Below, one piece after another: positions 25,724-32,611 of a stretch of DNA of 64,000 nucleotides. The position numbers and the translations under genes were made by a program. The number at the start of each line of letters is the position of its first letter. Position 1 is the stretch's first letter. Origin of the DNA: BRH-c25 sp035627615 (GTDB lineage: Bacteria; Bacillota; Clostridia; Lutisporales; Lutisporaceae); NCBI GenBank assembly GCA_035627615.1, contig DASPLL010000045.1, forward strand, positions 81,934 through 145,933, read 5' to 3'. The notes under the pieces are model-generated. The model saw nothing but the letters and a program-made list of their open reading frames with translations, made no database searches and was not told the origin of the DNA.

Positions 25724-26040
25724 TACATTCTACCTCTTTTCATTTTTCCATCCACATATTCCCATACATCATCCTTAACCCTGCATACAGTTATAACTAG
25801 GGGTGGGTTACAATCAGCGACTACAACATACAAATCAGGTTTGCCATTAGCAGCTTCCTGGAATAAAACTTTTACATCCATCCCATAATACTGCTCTTCG
25901 ATAACATCCCCAAACATTACACAGCTTTCTACATCCTTATCTGTTATTCTTCTTTCAGCCATTCTCTCCACAGCATGAGAGCTGTAGTCTAAACCTACAA
26001 TACCAGTCTGTTTCCTGATATAGTCTGATGATCTACTCAT
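25723..26040 (-). CDS. DUF4258-family putative toxin (RelE/MqsR-like)
   Basis: A 105-residue basic protein with the DUF4258 pattern SSHAVERMAERRITDKDVES, then GDVIEEQYYGMDVKVLF, then PDLYVVVADCNPPLVITVCR. Such proteins resemble RelE-like ribonucleases and are commonly paired with HTH or YgiT antitoxins, as here. The ATG has AGAGAGGAAAC upstream. Toxicity is inferred from family and pairing. Confidence 0.82.
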   Translation of the reverse strand: MSRSSDYIRKQTGIVGLDYSSHAVERMAERRITDKDVESCVMFGDVIEEQYYGMDVKVLFQEAANGKPDLYVVVADCNPPLVITVCRVKDDVWEYVDGKMKRGRM

Positions 26041-26075
26041 ATCGTTTCCTCTCTTAATTAATTATATTATAAATT

Positions 26076-26103
26076 ATTATAAAATGCTATAAAATAATAT
26101 CAA
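26076..26103 (-). promoter_or_regulatory. Promoter of the toxin-antitoxin operon
   Basis: TTGATA and TATAAT on the minus strand are spaced by 16 bases, about 35 bases before the toxin start. The area around the -10 is full of repeated TTATAAT units, suitable for antitoxin autorepression. Confidence 0.6.
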
Positions 26104-26228
26104 TAATTTGGTTTATATTTCCTTTCTTTACAATATTTATTGATATATTTCAACACAAAACATCTGATTCCTTCAATACTATCTCGCAAATTTTGACTGT
26201 TAATTGATACTTTCATTGATTTATGCAT

Positions 26229-26255
26229 AAAAAAACCTCCAGTTCATACTGAAGG
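26229..26255 (-). terminator. Terminator of the amidase_6 gene
   Basis: On the minus strand CCTTCAGT pairs with ACTGGAGG around a 4-base loop and is followed by TTTTTTT. It lies about 75 bases after the stop of the gene at 26329. Confidence 0.82.
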
Positions 26256-26328
26256 TAGAAAATATTCAATGACTTTACTAATACCTAAAACTTATAGCTA
26301 ACATTCGCCCGTACCTCTTTTTTCACAT

Positions 26329-27192
26329 CTACCCTCCCAGCTTAATATTATACACCCTCAGCTTATAATCCGAAGGATACTGGAGCATGGTCCTGTACAG
26401 GGAACGGGTATTTGAATCAATGTCATGGGATGCAAGTACAATATCCCGCACATTGTACTCAGGATCCCTGTTAAAGCCGGTTACTGCCAGGGTATGATAA
26501 GGCACGCCGCTGGAATAGCAGAATTGCACCACATCTCCAAGAAAAACCCCATCCGACACCTCATTCATATTCTGTATCGCTTCAGCATAGCTGTACATCC
26601 TATGGGCTTCAACCCTCTTGATCCAGTGGGCCTTGAAGACTGCCGCTATTTTCCATGAGAAGGTAATACGCTTCTCACTGTCCTTATTGGTTGCACCCGG
26701 CTTGCAGTACCAGTTGACACTTTTTTTATGGTTTGCCGGATTCTTGTCATCTGCCCAGGGCATCCCACCTGCAAAAAGCACCTGGGAAACAAAGTTGGTA
26801 CAATCCCCGCCTCCATGATGAAAAGAAGGATATGCCGGATTATAATTCTTCCAGTATGTATCGATATAGGCCTTCGCCTTCGACCTGTCATAATAGCTGT
26901 TTGCCCTTTCGTGACCGTTCATGAATACCGGCATATAATAATCGTCGTCCTCCAGTTCACTTAGAAATACTGCTGCATCCTCCAGGATTTCATCAGCCAG
27001 CGGATTATCCTCCCTTAAAAGCTGCTCCAGAATATCGGCAGCAAGGCCCTCATCTCTTGCGCTGGCATCATCAATCCCCAGCTTTGCTGTGAGAAACCTT
27101 TTTATTCTTTCTCTTCTGTCTATGCTTTCTATGAATACCTCGTCGTGAATCTTCCTATCTGAATCACTAACAGTTGTATTGCCATTAAACAT
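26329..27192 (-). CDS. Amidase_6-type (CHAP-like) putative cell-wall amidase
   Basis: A 287-residue protein. The last 170 residues carry the amidase_6 pattern: RSKAKAYIDTYWKNYNPAYP, GGGDCTNFVSQVLFAGGMPW with the catalytic Cys, GDVVQFCY and PYHTLAVTGF with the catalytic His. The N-terminal 100 residues are charged and helical, without a signal peptide. Related clostridial genes are often sporulation-linked. It has a GGAGGG ribosome-binding site. A leader of about 260 nt precedes it, starting at the consensus promoter at 27461-27489 and containing the structured RNA at 27255-27420. Confidence 0.82.
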   Translation of the reverse strand: MFNGNTTVSDSDRKIHDEVFIESIDRRERIKRFLTAKLGIDDASARDEGLAADILEQLLREDNPLADEILEDAAVFLSELEDDDYYMPVFMNGHERANSYYDRSKAKAYIDTYWKNYNPAYPSFHHGGGDCTNFVSQVLFAGGMPWADDKNPANHKKSVNWYCKPGATNKDSEKRITFSWKIAAVFKAHWIKRVEAHRMYSYAEAIQNMNEVSDGVFLGDVVQFCYSSGVPYHTLAVTGFNRDPEYNVRDIVLASHDIDSNTRSLYRTMLQYPSDYKLRVYNIKLGG

Positions 27193-27254
27193 TGAAATCC
27201 CTCCACAACAAAATGCCCATAAATTATTATATTCCTGTAACTGGAAAATAATAA

Positions 27255-27420
27255 CCTACGGGCATCTCATGTATTTCCCAAAATGCCGTCAGTCATAATC
27301 TTAAAACCTGCCACTAAGCAGGTGGGTGCCCTGATCCATGCTTCAATCCTCTGGTCGGTGCCAGCCCGATTTCCACCTTAATACTCGGACTCCCCGAAAT
27401 TAATTGAGGCTTAAGATTAT
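27255..27420 (-). ncRNA. Candidate structured RNA or leader (6S-like or cis-regulatory), unassigned
   Basis: On the minus strand an outer stem of about 11 pairs (AATAATCTTAA with TTAAGATTAT) closes a GC-rich core of about 105 nt. The core holds the local hairpins CTGG-N6-CCAG and CCTGC-N6-GCAGG. A second hairpin (ACGGCAT with ATGCCCGT) then runs into a weak U-rich stretch. It lies downstream of a consensus promoter and in front of the amidase_6 gene. The GGGCACCCACCTG end recalls some 6S RNAs, but the core is short for 6S. It fits no riboswitch consensus I know. Confidence 0.5.
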
Positions 27421-27460
27421 TAACTTCACGAACATTCCAGGAATATTATTCTTTAATATG

Positions 27461-27489
27461 ATTATATACCTGTCCATATTAAAAATCAA
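27461..27489 (-). promoter_or_regulatory. Consensus vegetative promoter of the structured RNA / amidase_6 unit
   Basis: TTGATT and TATAAT are spaced by exactly 17 bases on the minus strand. Transcription would start near 27454, about 35 bases before the outer stem of the structured RNA. Confidence 0.75.
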
Positions 27490-27605
27490 CGCTTGTTCAA
27501 GTCATTTCAAGCCTATTGTACCTTTTTTGCCATGCTCGCCATACAGCTTTGATCACTCTGTCCGATATAATATTTTCTCTTTAATATATATAACCATACA
27601 GGATA

Positions 27606-27791
27606 TTACCGGTCATCATGCTGCTTTATTCTACCTTTCAGCATCCTATGGTAGCCTACCAGATGTTCATCCAGTTGTTTGCTGATTCTAATGATTTCAG
27701 TGTCCTGCAGATTATCATTTGTACTAATTATATTATTCATTTTTTCTCTTAATTCTTCAATCTTGTTCATTAGTTCATTAATATCTTTCAT
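27606..27791 (-). CDS. Spo0E-like aspartyl-phosphate phosphatase
   Basis: A 61-residue helical protein: INELMNKIEELREKMNNIIS, then RISKQLDEHLVGYHRML. The S-x-x-LD signature of Spo0E proteins is present as SKQLD. Such proteins dephosphorylate Spo0A~P and delay sporulation. It has an AAAGGTG ribosome-binding site. The upstream region contains the repeated ATTTCGCGAAAT element at 27862-27900 and a TATAAT box at about 27843. Confidence 0.85.
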   Translation of the reverse strand: MKDINELMNKIEELREKMNNIISTNDNLQDTEIIRISKQLDEHLVGYHRMLKGRIKQHDDR

Positions 27792-27861
27792 ATGTGCGCA
27801 CCTTTCAGAGGAATTTGTATTTTCAAAAAACAGACAAATATCATTATACCACGTTATGTAT

Positions 27862-27900
27862 ATTTCGCGAAATACATTTTACATTCTATTATTCAAATTT
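27862..27900. repeat. Shared upstream element, copy B
   Basis: Same element as 19801-19838: palindrome ATTTCGCGAAAT followed by CATTTTACATTCT and TTATTCAAATTT. It lies 70 bases before the spo0E-like start, just upstream of a TATAAT box on the minus strand, so the palindrome would sit near the -35 position. Confidence 0.7.
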
Positions 27901-27950
27901 TATGTAAATTTTATATTACAATGTTCAATATTCATAAAACCTTTGCAGCA

Positions 27951-27986
27951 AGCAAAAACTGGAAGCATATCAGATGCTTCCAGTTT
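27951..27986 (-). terminator. Strong intrinsic terminator
   Basis: A perfect 13-bp stem (AAACTGGAAGCAT/ATGCTTCCAGTTT) with a 5-base loop, followed on the minus strand by TTTTTGCTT. It lies directly after the small open frame at 27992-28129 and about 430 bases after the DUF438 gene. Confidence 0.85.
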
Positions 27987-27991
27987 GTCAG

Positions 27992-28129
27992 CTAAGTGTC
28001 ATCAATTCTCCGTTCATATATTTCACAGTAATTTGAAATAGCTCTGCTTTTCCAAGCCTTTGCACACATTCTTGATTCAGTGCCCCGCATGCTCCGGAAG
28101 GGGTATGCTTTACGAGGCATTAAGTTCAT
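27992..28129 (-). CDS. Candidate 45-aa basic small protein
   Basis: An open frame of 45 codons from an ATG at 28129 (or 42 from 28120), rich in Arg/Lys, with a cluster of aromatic and Cys residues near the end (SNYCEIYERRIDDT). No family is recognised. Support is positional: it fills the otherwise empty 430-base gap after the DUF438 gene and ends 6 bases before a perfect terminator. The ribosome-binding site is weak. It could instead be part of a noncoding RNA. Confidence 0.35.
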   Translation of the reverse strand: MNLMPRKAYPFRSMRGTESRMCAKAWKSRAISNYCEIYERRIDDT

Positions 28130-28414
28130 CCGCTTTTGATACTATGCTGTGCCTCAAATCGTTTTTATCTACAGATTACTGTTCCAATACTGCTCCTCCT
28201 TGTTTTATTAAGGAATCATATGGGTAGACAGTTTATCTCTGCACTTCACCTCCTATATAAACCGCAGAAACAATCCGACAAGGAATGGTTGAGCTTCTGC
28301 GGGAATTGCATAATGGTTGGTACAATTATGTTAATTTGGTTTCGCAATATTAATCTATGAGAATACGGGTTAATTATATTACAAAAATATACTTTTATTT
28401 TTAAAATCTGAGCT
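28130..28414. other. Intergenic region with hairpins
   Basis: This region contains an 8-bp inverted repeat, CCGCAGAA/TTCTGCGG, at about 28260-28302 and a strong but start-less AAGGAGGAG ribosome-binding-like sequence on the minus strand near 28195. No convincing gene was seen. Confidence 0.4.
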
Positions 28415-29641
28415 TTAATCCGATACCAGTCTTTTCTCTCCCGATATCTCCTGTATCGGTTTGATGTCCTGGGAAACTTCCATAGTACCTGCATAATCTC
28501 CATTTTCATCCCTGATTGCAAAATATCTGATGTATACATACTTGTTTCCCATCCTGATCCAGAATCCTTCGCTGTCTTTCCTGCCTGTCTTGAAGTCCTC
28601 CACCAGCTTTTCTACAATATGAACGCTTGCAGGCGGATGGCAGTTATGCACCTGTCTTCCTATAATGGCCTTTGTCCTTGGAAAGATCCTTTCCTTCCCC
28701 TGGGAGAAGTATTTGACCGCACCATCCTTATCCACAAAGGTTATATCGAAGGGCAGATTATTAAGCATAAGCTCAATTTCCTTGGCTGTCAACAGCCCTG
28801 TTTCAAATTTCAGGTAACCATCAACCGCATTCTGTCCCGATTCCTTTTGCTTATCTTCTACATTTGACCTTGCAGGCTTCCATTTACCTTGTGGTCCGAC
28901 CAGGCAATAACCTATTTCATCACTTTCACTTTCTATTGTCAGCCATTCATCCTCGGATAAGGTTTCCACAACCATCGGAAAGAGTATGTTCTCTTCCTTG
29001 AATATCATCTCAGTCACTCTGTTTGCTGCTTCAGCCGCTTTTGTGTAAAGTTGCTCCTTATCTCCAGTGTAGTTCTGAAGCATTACTTTTACTTCCTTTA
29101 TAGCAGCTCTTATTTCATCATCCACACCCCACATAACCTTCGGAGGAGCTGTGATCCCGTATTTCTCCATGTAGGGAAAAAGCAGATTCTCTTTCCTGCT
29201 GTAGTGTTTATCGATATCCAGCAGCAGATTCACATCCTCAAGGAGCTTGTATATGTTCTCCTTGCTGTCCGCAGCCCTGAAATCCTCCAGATGGGGCTTC
29301 AGCTTATCGTTTATGTGCTTTTCCAGTTCCCTGTTTTCAAGCTTGAAGGTGTGTATTGGATGCCCCGGCGTTTCATCCGGTTTCTGCACTTTATGGATAT
29401 CCTCTATGGAGCCTTTGAAAACTGCTGCATGGACATCACAAAGCCTTTGTATTTCCTCTACCGGCATGCCGTCCATAATCAAGGACTGTTCCATTTCCCC
29501 TATTTCAGCAGAAGATATGCCCTTTATAAGCTCCTCAAACCTGGCTTTTACCTCTTCAACGGTCTTGCCTGCGTGTAGCTCCATAATAATATCCTTCAGC
29601 ATCTTTTGCCTGTACTCTCTGTTGTTTATGATTTCACTCAT
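28415..29641 (-). CDS. DUF438 / hemerythrin / PAS protein
   Basis: A 408-residue cytoplasmic protein. An N-terminal DUF438 domain (about 1-75, GKTVEEVKARFEELIKGISS) is followed by a hemerythrin-like HHE domain (about 85-240, PGHPIHTFKLENRELEKHI, DKHYSRKENLLFPYMEKYG, FKEENILFPM). The C-terminal PAS domain (about 290-400) reads PFDITFVDKDGAVKYFSQGK. Such proteins bind di-iron or haem-like cofactors and are associated with oxygen or NO sensing. It is the last gene of a three-gene unit with the DUF1858 and Ric genes. Confidence 0.87.
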   Translation of the reverse strand: MSEIINNREYRQKMLKDIIMELHAGKTVEEVKARFEELIKGISSAEIGEMEQSLIMDGMPVEEIQRLCDVHAAVFKGSIEDIHKVQKPDETPGHPIHTFKLENRELEKHINDKLKPHLEDFRAADSKENIYKLLEDVNLLLDIDKHYSRKENLLFPYMEKYGITAPPKVMWGVDDEIRAAIKEVKVMLQNYTGDKEQLYTKAAEAANRVTEMIFKEENILFPMVVETLSEDEWLTIESESDEIGYCLVGPQGKWKPARSNVEDKQKESGQNAVDGYLKFETGLLTAKEIELMLNNLPFDITFVDKDGAVKYFSQGKERIFPRTKAIIGRQVHNCHPPASVHIVEKLVEDFKTGRKDSEGFWIRMGNKYVYIRYFAIRDENGDYAGTMEVSQDIKPIQEISGEKRLVSD

Positions 29642-29647
29642 TGCCCT

Positions 29648-29875
29648 TCACTCCTTTATTATAAAGCCCTTGCCTTCAAATACCTGCTTTATCCTATCCA
29701 TGCCTATACCTTTCATAGCGGCGCCTTTTGGAATGGTCATAAAACGCCCGGCGGTATTCAGCATTCCTTCATTGGCTATGCTCTCAAAACCAAGCTCCTT
29801 CATAATATCTACTATTTCCGGATATTCCTTTGAAAGCTCATATACAGTTTTTCTCAGGTCGATTTCCTTAGACAT
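29648..29875 (-). CDS. DUF1858-domain protein
   Basis: A 75-residue protein: IDLRKTVYELSKEYPEIVDI, then GMLNTAGRFMTIPKGAAMKG. This is the DUF1858 pattern found as a stand-alone gene beside hemerythrin/Ric proteins. It follows the Ric gene by 24 bases and precedes the DUF438 gene by 6. It may support iron-sulfur or NO-stress functions of the neighbours; the biochemical role is unknown. Confidence 0.82.
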   Translation of the reverse strand: MSKEIDLRKTVYELSKEYPEIVDIMKELGFESIANEGMLNTAGRFMTIPKGAAMKGIGMDRIKQVFEGKGFIIKE

Positions 29876-29899
29876 AATATCAGCCCCTTACATCATAAG

Positions 29900-30610
29900 C
29901 TAATTAAGATCTGCTCCGAAAGCCCTGAAAAGTATGTTGTTCTCAAGATGTATATGCTGGAACAGATCCGACTCCAGCTCTTCAAGCTTCTGGAAGGTCA
30001 GGCAGTAGGTCCTGCAGCCGTCTTCGGGCGGAGTATAATTATCCGTGACTTCCCGCAGCTCCTTTAGTATTCCCCCTGCCCCTTCATGTTCATCCTCCAG
30101 TTCATTGATCACTGCTGCTATTTTACCTACCATATCTGATGAAGGGTTATTATCATATTCCTTTATCATAGGAAACAAAATCTGTTCTTCCTTCACAAGA
30201 TGCTGCTCCAGTTCAGCCTTCAGGCTGTGAAACAGCTTATGAACCTTGAATAGTACATCCCCATGGTTCTTGCCATGCACCTTCAGTATGGTATTCACAT
30301 AATCGCTGATAATGGGAAGCTCTGTTCTCAAATAAGAATGGTGGGTATTGACAATATGGTCGATAAGCTTGCCCGGTCTCATCATCTTGAAATCCACATG
30401 TTCATTACCTGTCTTATATACCTCTTCATAGGCCTTATCCAGCTTTTCAAGGACTTCCGCCTCATCAAGCCCCTGTTCCCTGATTGCCTCTTTGAGTGGC
30501 CTGTTGCCCCCGCAGCAGAAATCTATCCTGTACTCCTTGAAAACATCACCGGCCTTGGGCAGCGCCGAAACGATCGCCCCTATACTCTGTGTGCTGCTGA
30601 ACCTGTTCAT
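29900..30610 (-). CDS. Ric/ScdA/YtfE iron-sulfur cluster repair di-iron protein
   Basis: A 236-residue protein. The N-terminal ScdA domain carries YRIDFCCGGNRPLKEA with the double Cys. The hemerythrin domain has iron-ligand His/Glu residues in LIDHIVNTHHSYLRTELP, VHGKNHGDVL, LEQHLVKEEQILFPMI, DEHEGAG and LFQHIHLENNILF. Ric proteins deliver iron to repair clusters damaged by NO or peroxide. It is the first gene of the unit, behind AGGAAGGAG, and its upstream region holds an imperfect TGTGA-N6-TCATT dyad at 30754-30769 that could bind a Crp/Fnr-family regulator. Confidence 0.9.
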   Translation of the reverse strand: MNRFSSTQSIGAIVSALPKAGDVFKEYRIDFCCGGNRPLKEAIREQGLDEAEVLEKLDKAYEEVYKTGNEHVDFKMMRPGKLIDHIVNTHHSYLRTELPIISDYVNTILKVHGKNHGDVLFKVHKLFHSLKAELEQHLVKEEQILFPMIKEYDNNPSSDMVGKIAAVINELEDEHEGAGGILKELREVTDNYTPPEDGCRTYCLTFQKLEELESDLFQHIHLENNILFRAFGADLN

Positions 30611-30810
30611 AAAAATCTCTCCTTCCTAATACTCAATATGGCTATTCTCTGCAATTTTTGATTATTTATTATCCTGATGCACTGCGTGCTGCAGCATCCA
30701 TTACTATTTATTCCCGCATTAATTATATATTAATGAATTGCCGTAAAAATATATGTGATATATGTCATTTAAAATGGTAAAATTTATCACATAGCTCGCT
30801 GTTTTTTCAA

Positions 30811-30844
30811 ATTAAAAACTCGCCAAATATCCGACGAGTTTTAA
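30811..30844 (-). terminator. Terminator of the VOC gene
   Basis: AAAACTCG pairs with CGAGTTTT and is followed by a T-rich run on the minus strand, directly after the VOC gene stop. Confidence 0.75.
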
Positions 30845-30856
30845 ATGTTTCACTAA

Positions 30857-31252
30857 TTATCTGGATGTATAGTTCAAACCCCAGGTATTGCCGTATATAT
30901 CAACAACAACTGCATGTAAGGCACCCCAGAAGGTTTTCTGCAGTTCAAACTTTACTGTCCCTTTCTTGCTAAGCTCAGTGTATATTCTATTAATCTCTTC
31001 CTCGTTATCAAGCTCCAGCAGTAAATGTGCATTAGCGGCTTCCCGTCCTTCACCCAAAATGTCAATAAGATACAGCACACAATCAGGATTAATGTGAAGC
31101 TCAGAGTGTATTACCTTCCCTTCAAGGCCCTTAAATATTTCTATGCCGTCGGCCATCTGGACGTTCCTAATTTCTCCACCGAATACTCCTTTGTAATAAT
31201 CCAGTGCCCCTTTGCAATCATTGACAGTAATCTCTGGTATGATTCTTTTCAT
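30857..31252 (-). CDS. VOC-family (glyoxalase/PhnB-like) protein
   Basis: A 131-residue protein with two beta-alpha-beta-beta-beta units: PEITVNDCKGALDYYKGVFG near the start and HAVVVDIYGNTWGLNYTSR at the end. The layout is that of PhnB-like VOC proteins; likely metal ligands are not fully conserved. It sits with an SRPBCC/ArsR pair, a frequent partner, on the same strand 42 bases downstream of arsR, and it could act on a toxic small molecule. Specific function unknown. Confidence 0.82.
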   Translation of the reverse strand: MKRIIPEITVNDCKGALDYYKGVFGGEIRNVQMADGIEIFKGLEGKVIHSELHINPDCVLYLIDILGEGREAANAHLLLELDNEEEINRIYTELSKKGTVKFELQKTFWGALHAVVVDIYGNTWGLNYTSR

Positions 31253-31294
31253 TATTCTCTCTCCTATCTTTCTGTTATTGTTATTCTATAAAAT

Positions 31295-31633
31295 TCAGTT
31301 GTCTGCCCCTTTAGTTTCCACAAAGTTTTTTAATGCCGCCAGCTTGTTGTCCCAGAACCTCTCATAGTATGAAAGCCATCTTTTAAGCTCTATCAAAGGC
31401 TCAGGTTGAAGCTTGTAGCGCGTCTCCCTTCCGGTCTTCCTTTCACTTACAAGGCCTGCTTCCTTGAGGATGCGCAGATGTTTCGAGACTGCTGTACGGC
31501 TCATAGTAAAATGCCCTGTGATCTCCATAACCGGAAGCTCCTTTTCGGCAAGCAGGCTTAGCAGCTCCCTACGGGTAGGGTCTGCAATAGCCTGGAATAC
31601 ATCATGCTTAGGATAGATATCCATCATTTTCAT
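31295..31633 (-). CDS. ArsR/SmtB-family repressor
   Basis: A winged-helix regulator of about 112 residues: FQAIADPTRRELLSLLAEKE, then FTMSRTAVSKHLRILKEAGL, then TGRETRYKL. No Cys metal site is visible, as in ArsR proteins paired with SRPBCC partners. Several ATG/GTG codons are stacked at the start; 31633 is given. It overlaps the SRPBCC gene by about 25 bases, so the two are co-translated. It probably represses the promoter at 32107-32136 through the two GGTTTC dyads. Confidence 0.87.
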   Translation of the reverse strand: MKMMDIYPKHDVFQAIADPTRRELLSLLAEKELPVMEITGHFTMSRTAVSKHLRILKEAGLVSERKTGRETRYKLQPEPLIELKRWLSYYERFWDNKLAALKNFVETKGADN

Positions 31634-32054
31634 CACCCAGCTTTTTTCGCAGATCTTCGGTCAGATAACCCCAGCCTTCATACATAACTTCACGTATCAT
31701 TGCATGTTCTTCGGTCCATCCTGCATGGACCAGCAGGAATTGTGTCCTGTTCTTCTCCAGTTCTACCAATTCAAAAGAAACATACTGTTCCATATTGTTT
31801 CCTTTCCAGGTAAAGCCAAGCCTTCTGGGCGGCTCCAGCTCCATTACCTTGCAATGGACAACACCATCCCAGCCGTGCTTCGGTTCAGAGCGAAAAGTAA
31901 ACTCCAATCCCATCACTGGGGAAAAGTCATTAGGCATCAGCCATGATGCCAGGCCTTCAGAGGTTGATACTTCATCCCACACCTTATGAATAGGGGCATC
32001 TATTATTATTGTTCTTTCTATATCAGGCAGTGCATTTTTAGCTTTTCCCTTCAT
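31608..32054 (-). CDS. SRPBCC (AHSA1-type START-like) domain protein
   Basis: A 148-residue protein: ERTIIIDAPIHKVWDEVSTS, SWLMPNDFSPVMG, EPPRRLGFTWKG and TQFLLVHAGWTEEHAMI. This is the AHSA1/SRPBCC pattern, a hydrophobic ligand-binding fold. It is the first gene of the arsR-VOC unit, behind GGGGGTGGAG. Ligand unknown. Confidence 0.86.
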   Translation of the reverse strand: MKGKAKNALPDIERTIIIDAPIHKVWDEVSTSEGLASWLMPNDFSPVMGLEFTFRSEPKHGWDGVVHCKVMELEPPRRLGFTWKGNNMEQYVSFELVELEKNRTQFLLVHAGWTEEHAMIREVMYEGWGYLTEDLRKKLGDENDGYLS

Positions 32055-32082
32055 TTCTCCACCCCCATTCCCATTCTTTTAT

Positions 32083-32136
32083 GAAACCTTTTGGTTTCGT
32101 TAATATATTATATGACACCTTTTGGTTTCATGTCAA
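32083..32136 (-). promoter_or_regulatory. Promoter and paired ArsR-type operators of the SRPBCC-arsR unit
   Basis: On the minus strand TTGACA (32131-32136) and TATAAT (32107-32112) are 18 bases apart. One dyad, GAAACC-AAAA-GGTGTC (32114-32129), fills the spacer. A second, perfect dyad, GAAACC-AAAA-GGTTTC (32083-32098), lies over the start of transcription. Their centres are 31 bp (three helical turns) apart, well suited to cooperative repression. Confidence 0.8.
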
Positions 32137-32221
32137 GTATCATTTATATTTTTCTTCAGTTTGTGATAAACTTATAGAAAAATACATTGATCAGTTATTA
32201 TACAGTTGGGTGGTGTTAATA

Positions 32222-32611
32222 TTGAGTGAATACATGAACATAAAAAATGCAATGCTGGAAAAGAAAATATGGGCTGTAATAGGAGCAAATAATGATCCCG
32301 ACAAATTCGGCAACATCATTTACAAGCGGATGAAATCCGAGGGCTATACAGTATATCCTGTCAATCCACTGTATACTGAAGTGGAAGGAGACCCGTGCTA
32401 CCCGGATCTTTCATCGCTGCCGGAGCTTCCCGAGGTACTGGACATGGTCGTATCCCCCAAGAGAGGCAAGGCTTTTATAGAGGAAGCAGCCCGGCTTGGT
32501 ATAAATAACATATGGCTGCAGCCGGGTACATATAATCATGAGCTGCTGGAACTGATAAAGGAAAAGCAGCTGACAGCCATACAAGCCTGCGTATTGGTCG
32601 CTTTAAGCTAG
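32222..32611 (+). CDS. CoA-binding (YccU-type) protein
   Basis: A 129-residue single Rossmann domain of the CoA-binding family: KKIWAVIGANNDPDKFGNII, YPVNPLYTEVEGDPCYPDLS, DMVVSPKRGKAFIEEAARLG and IWLQPGTYNHELLELIKEKQ. A TTG at 32222 behind GGTGGTG is the likeliest start; an ATG at 32234 is the alternative. The gene runs divergently from the SRPBCC operon and its stop overlaps the stop of the convergent MFS gene. Metabolic role unknown. Confidence 0.85.
   Translation: MSEYMNIKNAMLEKKIWAVIGANNDPDKFGNIIYKRMKSEGYTVYPVNPLYTEVEGDPCYPDLSSLPELPEVLDMVVSPKRGKAFIEEAARLGINNIWLQPGTYNHELLELIKEKQLTAIQACVLVALS

Noticed and set aside
27255..27420. T-box leader for the amidase_6 gene
   Set aside because: TGGCACCG occurs, but only about 110 bases after the promoter, too close for a stem I and specifier loop, and no standard antiterminator/terminator pair follows.
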